Shown here one piece after another: positions 28,864 through 37,437 of a stretch of 64,000 nt of DNA. The position numbers and the translations under genes are program-made. The stretch comes from Mycobacterium sp. Aquia_216 (GTDB lineage: Bacteria > Actinomycetota > Actinomycetes > Mycobacteriales > Mycobacteriaceae): positions 4,712,001-4,776,000 of the forward strand of contig NZ_CP113529.1 of assembly GCF_026723865.1 (NCBI RefSeq), given 5' to 3'. The notes under the pieces are model-generated. The model did no database searches, was not told the origin of the DNA, and worked only from the letters and a program-made list of their open reading frames with translations. The number at the start of each line of letters is the position of its first letter. The stretch's first letter is position 1.

Positions 28864-30486
28864 CTAGCTCAGCTTGAAACCGGTGTAACCGCCGGCCGCG
28901 ATTTCGTCGCAGCGGCGGCGATATTCGGGGATCCCGCCGGTGTAGCCCATGTACATCCGTTTCTTGCCCGGGACGTTCCCGCCGTTGTACCAAGAGTTGC
29001 AGGACGGGTGCACCAGCACCGTAGGTGCGACGAGCGACGTGGTGTGATCGATCCACTCCTGCTGTGCGGTGGCCAGCGCCTCGATACTGCGAATTCCGTT
29101 GTCGCGCAAGTATTCAATGCAATCACCAATCCACTCCACATGTTGCTCGAGTGCGGCAACGAAGTTCGTGGCCGCACTCGGGCTGCCCGGGCCCTGGATG
29201 GTGAACAGGTTCGGGAATCCGGCGACCGCCAGCCCGAGATAGGACAGTGGCCCCTCGGTGGCCCAGAATTCGGCAAGCGAGCGCCCGTCGCGGCCGCGAA
29301 TGTCGATGCGGGACAACGCGCCGGTGATCGCGTCGAACCCGGTGGCGTAGACGATCACGTCGAGGGCGTACTCATCGCTTTCGGTGCGGATGCCGGTCGG
29401 CGTCACTTCCCGGATCGGCGATTTGCGTAAGTCGACGAGCGCGACGTTGTCGCGGTTGAACGTCTCGTAGTAGCCCTGGTCGATGATCGGTCGCTTGCAG
29501 GCGAAGGGGTGCACGGGCACCAACGACGCGGCGGTTTCCGGATCCTTGACAATGCGGGCCACCGCCTCGCCGTACAGCCGGCCGGCCATCTGATTGGCTT
29601 CGATGTCGAAGAAGATATCGCTCCAGTTGAGCGCGCCCATCACTCCGTTCTCGTCGATGGCGCGCAGTTGCTCTTCGCGGGTTGCCGCCTTGAGCGGCGG
29701 GCCGCTCAGCATCTCCAGCAGCACCGAGAAGGCGCTCAGCCGCGCCGCCCCGATCGGGTGGGCTCGTTGGGCTTCCCGGATCTCGCCGTATCGGCCTTTC
29801 ATCTCGTCCAGCTCGCCGGGTTCGAACCGGTGCACCCGCCACGGCAGCGTGTAGGCGGGTGAACGCTGAAATACATACAGCTGCAACGCGTCCCGAGCCA
29901 CCACGGGGATGAGCTGAACCCCGGAGGAGCCGGTACCGATGACACCGACACGTTGTCCGGTGAGGTCGAAGCCCTCCTCGGGCCAGCGGCTGGTGTACAG
30001 CGAGGCGCCGGTAAAGGTGGCGGTGCCCGGGATGTTCGGTTCCAGCGGCACCGACAGAATGCCGGAAGCGGCGACCACGAACGGGGCGACAACGGATTCG
30101 CCGCTCTCGGTGCGCACTACCCACCGGGCGGCTTCCTCGTCGAACTCCATCGCGACGACCTTGGTATCGAACGCGATATCGCGACGCAGGTCCAGCCGAT
30201 CGGCGACGAAATTCAGGTAGGCCTCGATTTCGGGCTGGGCGGGCATGGACTCCGTCCAGACCCATTCCTGCTGAACCGCTTCGGAGAAGCTGTAGGAGTA
30301 CTCGATACTTTCGATGTCACACCGGGCACCGGGGTAACGGTTGAACAGCCAGGTGCCGCCGACGTTTTCCGCCATCTCCAGCACCCGGGTGCGTATTCCG
30401 AGCTGCCGCAGCCGATGCAACATGTACAGACCGGAGAACCCGGCACCGATCACCAGCGCGTCGAAGGATGTATCGGCATCAGGCAT
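28864..30486 (-). CDS. Flavin monooxygenase, Baeyer-Villiger type
   Basis: A 540-residue two-dinucleotide-fold monooxygenase. The FAD motif GAGFSG is near residue 15, followed by ENVGGTWLFNRYPGARCD, typical of class I Baeyer-Villiger enzymes, and the NADP motif is VGVIGTGSSG. The family fingerprint FxGxxxHxxxW reads FTGASLYTSRWPEE, with Tyr (TAC) in place of His. ATG 30486 is preferred over GTG 30495; both overlap the upstream SnoaL-like gene. Expected reaction: oxygen insertion next to a ketone, giving an ester or lactone, in the cytoplasm with NADPH. Confidence 0.88.
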   Translation of the reverse strand: MPDADTSFDALVIGAGFSGLYMLHRLRQLGIRTRVLEMAENVGGTWLFNRYPGARCDIESIEYSYSFSEAVQQEWVWTESMPAQPEIEAYLNFVADRLDLRRDIAFDTKVVAMEFDEEAARWVVRTESGESVVAPFVVAASGILSVPLEPNIPGTATFTGASLYTSRWPEEGFDLTGQRVGVIGTGSSGVQLIPVVARDALQLYVFQRSPAYTLPWRVHRFEPGELDEMKGRYGEIREAQRAHPIGAARLSAFSVLLEMLSGPPLKAATREEQLRAIDENGVMGALNWSDIFFDIEANQMAGRLYGEAVARIVKDPETAASLVPVHPFACKRPIIDQGYYETFNRDNVALVDLRKSPIREVTPTGIRTESDEYALDVIVYATGFDAITGALSRIDIRGRDGRSLAEFWATEGPLSYLGLAVAGFPNLFTIQGPGSPSAATNFVAALEQHVEWIGDCIEYLRDNGIRSIEALATAQQEWIDHTTSLVAPTVLVHPSCNSWYNGGNVPGKKRMYMGYTGGIPEYRRRCDEIAAGGYTGFKLS

Positions 30487-30943
30487 CGTCACCACCGCTT
30501 ATCCTCAGGATCGTGCGAGTCAGGTGCAGGCTCTTGATCCGCCAGGAGCCGTCTGTCTTCTCGTAGGTCTCGTGATAGTGGCCCGCGCCGTGCATCTGTC
30601 GACCGTCGCCGAAGATCAGCAGGTCCTCCATCGCCCAGATGCCGGTAGCGGTGGCGGCCGAGGTGAGGGTCAGCTCCGGGGTGTGGCAATGGTGCATGGT
30701 GGCCACACCTTCCAGGCCACCCAGCACGGTCGGTACGAAGTTGTCGACACCCTCGATCGGCGCTGCCGTCATCGGTTCGGCACCGCCGACGGACACCGCC
30801 ATGTCGAGGATGACCACCACATCGGTGGTGAACACGCTGCGCCAGGATTCGACGTCTTTGGTGTCCAGAAACCGGCAGTAGCGCGCCTTCAGCTTTCGAA
30901 GCTCTTCCAGCTCATCGGCCGCAGAGACAAACGCTCGCGTCAT
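30479..30943 (-). CDS. SnoaL-like / NTF2-fold protein (ring-hydroxylating beta-subunit-like fold)
   Basis: A 154-residue NTF2-fold protein: ADELEELRKLKARYCRFLDT, VESWRSVFTTDVVVILDM, MHHCHTPELTLTSAATATGI and YEKTDGSWRIKSLHLTRTIL. This pattern is common in SnoaL-4-like proteins near oxygenases. ATG 30943 is taken with AAGGAG 5 bases before it. It overlaps the monooxygenase start by 8 bases and leads a five-gene unit, divergent from the Rieske oxygenase operon. Possible dehydratase or isomerase; not determined. Confidence 0.8.
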   Translation of the reverse strand: MTRAFVSAADELEELRKLKARYCRFLDTKDVESWRSVFTTDVVVILDMAVSVGGAEPMTAAPIEGVDNFVPTVLGGLEGVATMHHCHTPELTLTSAATATGIWAMEDLLIFGDGRQMHGAGHYHETYEKTDGSWRIKSLHLTRTILRISGGDDA

Positions 30944-30993
30944 CACGCTCCTTGCCCCGCCCTGGACGAACTTCTGAGGACCTGCTGAAATCT

Positions 30994-31002
30994 ATACTGT
31001 AA
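30994..31002. promoter_or_regulatory. TTACNGTAA-like site D (one mismatch)
   Basis: ATACTGTAA (reverse complement TTACAGTAT) between the SnoaL-like gene (ATG 30943) and the Rieske oxygenase (GTG 31040), 37 bases before the latter. It departs from the core at one position. Confidence 0.42.
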
Positions 31003-31039
31003 CGGGCTTAGTATCTAGCAGAACCAGGGAGGAGTCGCC

Positions 31040-32032
31040 GTGAAAGTCCCGTTTACCTGGAAGGTCACCGGGTGGTTCATGGTCGGGTGGTCGCCCGAAT
31101 TCCCCCATGGCGAAGTCCGGCCGCTGCAGTACTTCGGCGAGGATCTAGTCGCCTATCGCGGCGAGTCGGGCGAGCTGCACGTTCTGGAAGGACACTGCAA
31201 ACACCTCGGCGCTCACATCGGTCACGGCGGCAAGGTGGTCGGCGACTGTGTCGAGTGTCCCTTCCACGGCTGGCGCTGGGGCCCGGACGGCACCAACCGA
31301 TACATCCCCTATCAGCCGGACCGGCCCAACCGGGCGCTGCGGCTCAAGTCGTATCCCGTCCGCGAGCAATACGACTGCGTGTTCGTCTGGCATCACCCCG
31401 ACGGCAAGGAGCCGCAGTGGGAAATGCCGGATATTTTCCGAAAGTTCCCGCAGTTCGAGACGGATCCCACGGGCTACTACCGGGCGTATCCGGAATTCTC
31501 CCGGCGCGCTGAGCGCGAACCGGTGCATCCGCAGATCGTGGCGGAGAACGCCCCCGACAGCGCCCATTTCGAGTACGTCCACCACGCGACGGTGACACCT
31601 CGGGTGCTCGACTGGAAGATCGTCGACCACGAATGGCAATTCATCGCGGGCTGGCCGGACGCACGCAGCGACAATCCGGACGATCTCGCATTACGTTTCC
31701 ACAGCCACCTGTTCGGTCTCGGCGGGGCAATCAGCGTCTTCGAGGGCGCCCAGAATCATCGCCTGATTTTCACATGCACGCCGGTCGACGATGAGTGCTC
31801 GGACCTGTTCTACTCGATCTGGTGGCCGCGAATCCCAGGCGACGACTCCGACATACCGCAGGGCAAGCTGCGCGGCCTCATCGAAAAGCAGTTCCTGTCC
31901 ACCGTCTTCGACGACCTGGAAATCTGGCGCTACCAAAAGTACGTGGAGCATCCGGCACTGTCCAAGGCTGACGCGAAAGGCTATATGGCACTGCGAAAAT
32001 GGGCGACGCAGTTCTACGACGTTCCGGCATGA
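31040..32032 (+). CDS. Rieske non-haem iron oxygenase, KshA-like
   Basis: A 330-residue oxygenase. The Rieske cluster ligands are Cys53-x-His55 and Cys73-x2-His76 (HCKHLGAHIGHGG; CPFHGW). The mononuclear iron motif is N170-x2-D173-x2-H176-x4-H181 (NAPDSAHFEYVHH). Size and layout resemble 3-ketosteroid 9-alpha-hydroxylase KshA and other single-component terminal oxygenases; the steroid role is not proven. GTG 31040 has GGAGGAG upstream. It leads a five-gene unit with 4-base overlaps. It needs a reductase such as KshB, which is not in the window. Confidence 0.9.
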   Translation: MKVPFTWKVTGWFMVGWSPEFPHGEVRPLQYFGEDLVAYRGESGELHVLEGHCKHLGAHIGHGGKVVGDCVECPFHGWRWGPDGTNRYIPYQPDRPNRALRLKSYPVREQYDCVFVWHHPDGKEPQWEMPDIFRKFPQFETDPTGYYRAYPEFSRRAEREPVHPQIVAENAPDSAHFEYVHHATVTPRVLDWKIVDHEWQFIAGWPDARSDNPDDLALRFHSHLFGLGGAISVFEGAQNHRLIFTCTPVDDECSDLFYSIWWPRIPGDDSDIPQGKLRGLIEKQFLSTVFDDLEIWRYQKYVEHPALSKADAKGYMALRKWATQFYDVPA

Positions 32033-32664
32033 AGCTCCAACTCGCCTACCTCGTGGCGCCCGCGCACACCGCGATCATCGCCCAGGAATGCCAGGGCGCG
32101 GTCATCGGCCCGCACGCCGGATTGGCGGCACTCGCCGAGGAAGCCCGACGGGAGGCGCTGCCCAACGTCGTGCGGTTGTTGCCGGCGGCCCGGGCCGCCG
32201 GCGTGCACGTGGTCCATTGTCTGGTGCAGCGCCGTCCCGACGGGCTCGGTTCCAACGACAACGCCAAGGTCTTCACCATGAGTCGCGGCGCGGTCGACAT
32301 CGCCCCGGGCACACCTGGAGCCGAGGTGCTTCCCGAATTAGGGCCCGAGCCAAGAGATCTGGTGCTGCGCAGGTGGCACGGTGTCGGACCGATGGGAGGC
32401 ACCGACCTCGACGCGGTGCTGCGCAACCTCGGGGTTTCGACGGTGGTCGTGGTCGGTGTATCCCTGAACGTCGCGATACCCAACGTGGTGATGGATGCGG
32501 TCAACGCCGCCTATCGCGTAGTCGTCCCCCGGGACGCGGTAGCGGGCATCCCCACCGAGTACGGTGCAGCGATGATCGCCAACACGCTTTCACTGCTGGC
32601 AACGATCACCACCACCGACGATCTGCTCCAGGCATGGCAGCAGCAGAAGCAAGGAACCCCATGA
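32029..32664 (+). CDS. Isochorismatase-family protein lacking the catalytic triad
   Basis: A 211-residue cysteine-hydrolase fold. The three residues normally conserved as Asp, Lys and Cys are all changed: AIIAQECQGAVIG has Glu for Asp, RDLVLRRWHG has Arg for Lys, and VVVGVSLNVAIPNVVMDAV has Ala where Cys is expected. The fold is otherwise well kept (GTPGAEVLPEL; GGTDLDAVLRNLG). ATG 32029 overlaps the Rieske oxygenase stop. Non-catalytic binding or an altered reaction is suggested. It is coupled to a hotdog protein by another ATGA overlap. Confidence 0.8.
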   Translation: MKLQLAYLVAPAHTAIIAQECQGAVIGPHAGLAALAEEARREALPNVVRLLPAARAAGVHVVHCLVQRRPDGLGSNDNAKVFTMSRGAVDIAPGTPGAEVLPELGPEPRDLVLRRWHGVGPMGGTDLDAVLRNLGVSTVVVVGVSLNVAIPNVVMDAVNAAYRVVVPRDAVAGIPTEYGAAMIANTLSLLATITTTDDLLQAWQQQKQGTP

Positions 32665-33290
32665 CCGAAACAGCACCGGAAGCGCCAGAAATTCGAGGCG
32701 GATTTCCCGATGTCAAGCCGGTCGAAGCGGCTCCGCCGGAGCTTGGCGCGTTCGTGGCGGCAATGCGCCGGCTGCAGGACCTGACCGTATCCACGAACCC
32801 GGACCCCGCTCTGTGGGCCGCCGCGGCCGCACACCTCGACAACGCCTGCGCGTTACTGGACGGCCACCAGGTTCCGGAAACCGAGGCCGTGGCCGGCCGC
32901 GTGCTGAGTCTGCCCGGTCTGGGCCATCCACTGCTGGCGCCGTGGCTGGTCACCGAGCATGGACCCGACGGCGTCACGATGGAAGGGCACTTCACCCGGT
33001 CCCACGTGGGCGGCAACAATGCTGTGCACGGCGGCATGATCCCGCTGTTCTACGACTGGCTGTTCGGCATGGTCGTTTCCACCGCCGGCATTCGCCCAAC
33101 CCGCACCGCGTACCTGCACGTCGACTACCGCAAGATCACCCCGATCGACGAACCATTGACCGCGAAAGGCCGCATCAGCGACACCGACGGCAGGAAAGTC
33201 CTCATCTCCTCGACGATGACATCGGCCGATGGATCGCTACTCAGCGAAGCCAATGGCCTGATGGTCCGTCTGCTACCGCACCAGCCGTGA
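32661..33290 (+). CDS. Hotdog-fold thioesterase (PaaI-like)
   Basis: A 209-residue protein whose C-terminal half (about 95-205) is a PaaI-type hotdog: HVGGNNAVHGGMIPLFYDWL, then TRTAYLHVDYRKITPIDEPL. The VHGG element is intact, unlike in the TetR fusion at 2606. The N-terminal 90 residues are helical and unassigned. ATG 32661 overlaps the preceding stop (ATGA). It probably hydrolyses an aromatic or branched acyl-CoA formed by the operon, or acts in CoA recycling (inference). A similar-sized hotdog protein is encoded at 52838-53515. Confidence 0.83.
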   Translation: MTETAPEAPEIRGGFPDVKPVEAAPPELGAFVAAMRRLQDLTVSTNPDPALWAAAAAHLDNACALLDGHQVPETEAVAGRVLSLPGLGHPLLAPWLVTEHGPDGVTMEGHFTRSHVGGNNAVHGGMIPLFYDWLFGMVVSTAGIRPTRTAYLHVDYRKITPIDEPLTAKGRISDTDGRKVLISSTMTSADGSLLSEANGLMVRLLPHQP

Positions 33291-33310
33291 AAGACGCTTG
33301 AAGGACAACG

Positions 33311-34981
33311 ATGTCAGACACCACAACGCAATTCACGGTTCCCGCGGTCGCGAAGGCCGTCGCGGCCGCGATCGGTGACCGCGAGCTGCTGATCCAGGGC
33401 GATCGGCGATTCAGCTACGCGCAGATCGTCGAGCGGTCTCACCGTCTCGCCGCCTATCTGCGCTCCCGGGGACTGGGCTGCCACACCGAGCGCTCCGACC
33501 TTGCCGGCCATGAGGTGGGCCAGGACCTGCTCGGCCTGTACGCCTACAACGGAAACGAATTCGTCGAGTCGTTGCTCGGCGCCTTCCAGGCGCGGGTGGC
33601 CCCCTTCAACGTCAACTTCCGCTACGTCAAAAGCGAGCTGCAGTATCTGCTCGCGGATTCGGGTGCGACCGCGCTGGTCTACCACGCCGCGTTCGCGCCA
33701 CGGGTGGCCGAAGTCCTGCCCGACCTCCCGCGGCTCCGCGTGCTGATCCAGATCGCCGACGGCTCCGGCAACGACTTGATCCACGGCGCAGTCGATTACG
33801 ACACCGTCATCGGTTCCAGTCCGTCCGAGCCGCCGGCGGTGCAGCACTCCCCCGACGACTTGTACGTCCTGTACACCGGCGGCACCACGGGGATGCCGAA
33901 GGGTGTGCTGTGGCGCCAGCACGACATCTTCATGACGTCGTTCGGCGGCCGCAATCTGATGACGGGCGAGCCCGCCCGTTCGGTCGACGAGATTGTGGAA
34001 CGAGTCACCGCCAGCGCCGCGACCAAGCTGATGATCCTGCCGCCGCTGATCCACGGCGCGGCGCAGTGGAGTGTGATGACCGCTCTGACCACTGGGCAAT
34101 CCGTCGTCTTCCCTTCGGTCGTCGACCATTTGGATGCCGAGGATGTGGTCCGCACGATCGAGCGGGAGCGGGTATCGGTGGTGACGGTGGTCGGAGATGC
34201 GATGGCCCGTCCGTTGCTCGCCGCCGTCGAGAAGGGCCTGAAAAACGGGACAGCGGACGTGTCGTCGCTGGCCGTGATCGCCAACGGCGGCGCCTTGCTG
34301 ACCCCGTTCGTCAAGCAGCGCTTGATCGAAGCGCTGCCGAATGCCGTTGTCGTCGACGGTGTCGGTTCCTCGGAGACCGGGGCGCAGATGCATCACCTGT
34401 CGGCGTCGGGCGCGGTGTCCACCGGCACCTTCAACGCCGGCCCGGACACATTCGTGGCGGCCGAGGACCTGTCGTCGATCCTGCCGCCGGGACACGACGG
34501 GATCGGCTGGCTGGCCCAGCGCGGCTACGTTCCACTCGGGTACAAGGGCGACGCGGCCAAGACCGCGGCGACCTTCCCGGTCATCGACGGCGTGCGGTAT
34601 GCGATTCCCGGCGATCGGGCACGCCACCGCGCGGACGCCAGCATCGAACTGCTGGGCCGTGATTCGGTGACGATCAATTCCGGCGGCGAGAAGATCTTCG
34701 CCGAGGAAGTCGAGACCGCGATCGCGTCGCATCCCGCGGTGGCCGATGTGGTGGTCGCGGGCCGGCCGAGTGAACGTTGGGGCCAGGAGGTCGTCGCCGT
34801 CGTCGCGCTCGCCGAAGGGGCCCACGCCGACGCCGATGATCTGGTGGCCCACGCCGCGCAATCACTGGCGCGCTACAAACTTCCCAAGGCGATCGTCTTC
34901 CGTCCCGTCATCGAACGCAGTCCGTCCGGCAAGGCCGACTACCGCTGGGCACGCGAGCAGGCCACACAGGGCGCCTCATGA
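33311..34981 (+). CDS. Acyl-CoA synthetase (FadD/AMP-binding)
   Basis: A 556-residue ANL-family ligase. The P-loop is YTGGTTGMPKG (residues 188-198), a later motif is VDGVGSSETGAQM, and the C-terminal hinge and catalytic-Lys region is LLGRDSVTINSGGEKIFAEE with PSGKADYRW at the end. It activates a carboxylic acid to a CoA thioester through an acyl-AMP. It is a close relative of 44345-46000 (shared TGGTTGxPKGVLWRQ and C-terminal YRWA). AAGGA lies upstream of the ATG; its stop overlaps the next SDR (ATGA). Confidence 0.92.
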   Translation: MSDTTTQFTVPAVAKAVAAAIGDRELLIQGDRRFSYAQIVERSHRLAAYLRSRGLGCHTERSDLAGHEVGQDLLGLYAYNGNEFVESLLGAFQARVAPFNVNFRYVKSELQYLLADSGATALVYHAAFAPRVAEVLPDLPRLRVLIQIADGSGNDLIHGAVDYDTVIGSSPSEPPAVQHSPDDLYVLYTGGTTGMPKGVLWRQHDIFMTSFGGRNLMTGEPARSVDEIVERVTASAATKLMILPPLIHGAAQWSVMTALTTGQSVVFPSVVDHLDAEDVVRTIERERVSVVTVVGDAMARPLLAAVEKGLKNGTADVSSLAVIANGGALLTPFVKQRLIEALPNAVVVDGVGSSETGAQMHHLSASGAVSTGTFNAGPDTFVAAEDLSSILPPGHDGIGWLAQRGYVPLGYKGDAAKTAATFPVIDGVRYAIPGDRARHRADASIELLGRDSVTINSGGEKIFAEEVETAIASHPAVADVVVAGRPSERWGQEVVAVVALAEGAHADADDLVAHAAQSLARYKLPKAIVFRPVIERSPSGKADYRWAREQATQGAS

Positions 34982-35805
34982 AATATCGGGATCGCGTCGC
35001 CGTCGTTACCGGTGCCGGCTCGGGAATCGGCCGCGCCTTGACCTACGCGCTCACCGCGGACGGGGCGCACGTCGCGGCATCCGACATCGACAAGGCGAGT
35101 CTGGCCGAAACACAAGCAATGTGCCGGGCCGGACACGTGACCACCTATCAGGTCGACGTCGCAGACCGCGATGCGGTGTGCGGGTACGCCGAAGACGTAC
35201 GCCGCGACCTCGGGCCCACCTCGATGCTCTTCAACAACGCCGGGGTCGACCTGTTCGCCAGCATCGCGGACATGTCCTGGAAGGACTTCGACTGGCTGCT
35301 CGGCATCAACATCGGTGGCGTGGTCAGCGGGACCAAGGCCTTCCTGCCGCAGCTGATCGAATCCGGAACCAGCCAGCACCCCGCGCGGTTGGTCAACCTG
35401 TCCAGTGCCTTCGGACTGATTGCGGTCCCCTACCAGGGCGCTTACAGCACTTCGAAGTTCGCCGTGCGCGGCTTCACCGAGGCACTGCGCCAGGAGATGA
35501 TCATCCAGGGCCATCCGGTGACGGTGCATTGCGTGCACCCGGGCGTCGTACGCACCAACTTCGGGACGAACATGCGCACCGCGGACACCGAGGATCCCGA
35601 GCAAGCGGCGAAATACTTTGGACGGATGGCACTCACGTCGCCGGAGAAGGCCGCTCGAGCCATCCTGCGCGGAGCCGACAAAAACCGCGCCAGAATCCTC
35701 ATTGGACCCGACGGGCGTGTGATGGCGGCGATGCCGCGGCTCCTGGGTGTCAGATACGCCGACCTGATGGCGCGTGTCGCGAGGCTGAATCCCAACGCAC
35801 GCTAG
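34978..35805 (+). CDS. Short-chain dehydrogenase/reductase
   Basis: A 275-residue SDR: TGAGSGIG cofactor motif (residues about 11-18), NNAGV, catalytic Ser in NLSSAFGLIA and Tyr-x3-Lys in YSTSKFA. Asp after the second strand (ASDIDKAS) suggests NAD. It is the last gene of the Rieske oxygenase operon, coupled by a 4-base overlap to the CoA ligase. Its stop overlaps the convergent aldehyde dehydrogenase by 4 bases. It likely oxidises a hydroxy group or hydroxyacyl-CoA of the pathway. Confidence 0.9.
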   Translation: MKYRDRVAVVTGAGSGIGRALTYALTADGAHVAASDIDKASLAETQAMCRAGHVTTYQVDVADRDAVCGYAEDVRRDLGPTSMLFNNAGVDLFASIADMSWKDFDWLLGINIGGVVSGTKAFLPQLIESGTSQHPARLVNLSSAFGLIAVPYQGAYSTSKFAVRGFTEALRQEMIIQGHPVTVHCVHPGVVRTNFGTNMRTADTEDPEQAAKYFGRMALTSPEKAARAILRGADKNRARILIGPDGRVMAAMPRLLGVRYADLMARVARLNPNAR

Positions 35806-37301
35806 GCGCGCGGACGGCCCTTGAGCCGGCGGCGGGTCCGGGCCCGCGTCATGCGCATCATGGCGTCGGCATACATGCGCATCGACTTCCCGAATGGCGG
35901 TGCGGCGCTGCCGGTGATGCTGAACGGCAGGTCGCTTCCCACCACCGACCGGTGATGGCTGAACGCGTCGAAGCCGGTCTTGCCGTGATAGGCGCCCATC
36001 CCGCTGCGGCCCACGCCGCCAAATGGTGCGGCCGACGGAATCATCTGTGCGGCAAAGTCGTTGCGGGCGACGCCACCGCTGCGGGTGCTGGACACGAAGT
36101 CGCGGAAGTCGGCGTCATCGGGCCCAAACCAGTAGGCCACCAGCGGCGCCGGCCGCCGATTGATGTAGTCGACGGCCTCGCCCAGGCGCGAATATCCCTT
36201 GACAACCAGGACCGGACCGAAGATTTCTTCGCTGGCGATCTTCATCCGGTCGTCGATGTCGCGGACGATGGTGGGCGCGATCTTTCGGGTACCGCGGTCG
36301 GGCAATGACTCCCCTTTCGGCGCAACGGTTTCCACGGTGGCACCGTTAGCCCGTGCGTCTTCGATCAGGCCGATGACCCGGTCGAAATTGGCGACGTTGA
36401 CACTCGAGCAGTAGTCGTCGTTGGCCACGATGTTGGGGAACATGCCGCGCAGCGTCTCGCGCGCGACGCCGACGAATGTGTCGATCTGATCGTCGGGGAC
36501 GAAGACATAGTCGGGGCACACGCACACCTGCCCCCCGTTGACCATGCGGCCCTGCGCGATCCGCGCGGCGGATCGACGGATGTTTGCGTTGGGCGCGACG
36601 ACGACGGGGTTCTTGCCACCGAGCTCCAGCGTCACCGGAACCAGGTTCTGGGCGGCCGCTTGCTGCACCAGGGCGCCGACCGAGGGCGAACCGGTGAAGA
36701 ACAGGTGATCGAACGGCAGCGCCGCGAAGAGCGCGGCGACTTGCGCGTCGCCGGTGACGATGTCGAGTTCGTCGGAATCGAAGTAGTTCGGCGCCGTCTC
36801 CCTCATCAACTCGGCGGTGTGGGACGTGATCTCCGACATCTTGATCATCACCCGATTGCCCGCGGCGAATGCGGTCGCGGCGGGCAGGATCACGAGATTG
36901 AGCGGAAAGTTCCACGGACCGATGATGCCGACCACGCCGAGCGGCGACGGCTGCACCTCGGCGCGCAGCCCGAACAGTCCGGCCGCACGCATCAGCTTGG
37001 TCGCCCGCATCCATTGAGCAACATGGGATCTCGTGTGCTCGATCACCGAGATCATCCCGATGACCTCGGTGAACAACGATGCCGCCTTGGACCGGGTGCC
37101 GAAATCGGTGGCCATCGCATCGACAAACGCGTCGGTGTTGTCGAGAACGAGCGCCATCAACCGGTCGATGCGGTTGCGCCGCAGCCCGACGCCGGGCGGC
37201 CCATCGGCGACGAAGGCTTGCCGCTGTCTGGCCAGGATCGCGCCCAAGGCCGCACGCTGCTGTTCGACTGTGCTGTCAGCGCGTTCATCGAGTGTGCTCA
37301 T
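35802..37301 (-). CDS. Aldehyde dehydrogenase (coniferyl-aldehyde-dehydrogenase-like, class 3 type)
   Basis: A 499-residue NAD(P)-dependent aldehyde dehydrogenase: cofactor segment GIIGPWNFPLNLVILPA, FFTGSPSVG, general-base Glu in TLELGGKNPVVV, nucleophile Cys in NGGQVCVCPDYVFVP, and SEEIFGPVLVV. The C-terminus has a basic tail (RTRRRLKGR). It resembles class-3/coniferyl aldehyde dehydrogenases. It stands alone, divergent from the P450 at 37438 and sharing with it the strongest operator-like palindrome of the window. It probably turns an aldehyde made by the P450/alcohol dehydrogenase steps into an acid for CoA activation. Confidence 0.9.
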   Translation of the reverse strand: MSTLDERADSTVEQQRAALGAILARQRQAFVADGPPGVGLRRNRIDRLMALVLDNTDAFVDAMATDFGTRSKAASLFTEVIGMISVIEHTRSHVAQWMRATKLMRAAGLFGLRAEVQPSPLGVVGIIGPWNFPLNLVILPAATAFAAGNRVMIKMSEITSHTAELMRETAPNYFDSDELDIVTGDAQVAALFAALPFDHLFFTGSPSVGALVQQAAAQNLVPVTLELGGKNPVVVAPNANIRRSAARIAQGRMVNGGQVCVCPDYVFVPDDQIDTFVGVARETLRGMFPNIVANDDYCSSVNVANFDRVIGLIEDARANGATVETVAPKGESLPDRGTRKIAPTIVRDIDDRMKIASEEIFGPVLVVKGYSRLGEAVDYINRRPAPLVAYWFGPDDADFRDFVSSTRSGGVARNDFAAQMIPSAAPFGGVGRSGMGAYHGKTGFDAFSHHRSVVGSDLPFSITGSAAPPFGKSMRMYADAMMRMTRARTRRRLKGRPRA

Positions 37302-37367
37302 GGTGACCTAACGTCGGTGCTGGCTAACCACTTCTCACGACGGTGCTGATGATAAGCCCATATTGCC

Positions 37368-37386
37368 TACTGTAATTATTACAGTA
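37368..37386. promoter_or_regulatory. TTACNGTAA-type double site E (perfect 19-base palindrome)
   Basis: TACTGTAATTATTACAGTA: perfect 9-base arms around one T, in the divergent region between aldehyde dehydrogenase (ATG 37301) and P450 (GTG 37438). It contains both TACTGTAA and TTACAGTA, the strongest version of the island's recurrent motif. Confidence 0.65.
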
Positions 37387-37437
37387 CGATCGTACGCAAA
37401 GACTGCCCGTTTCGCGCTGAGATGCTGGAGACTCCAG

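Noticed and set aside
31791..33290. 499-residue frame spanning the isochorismatase-like region and the hotdog gene
   Set aside because: Its first 290 codons overlap two well-supported genes in other frames; only the part from ATG 32661 matches a hotdog protein.
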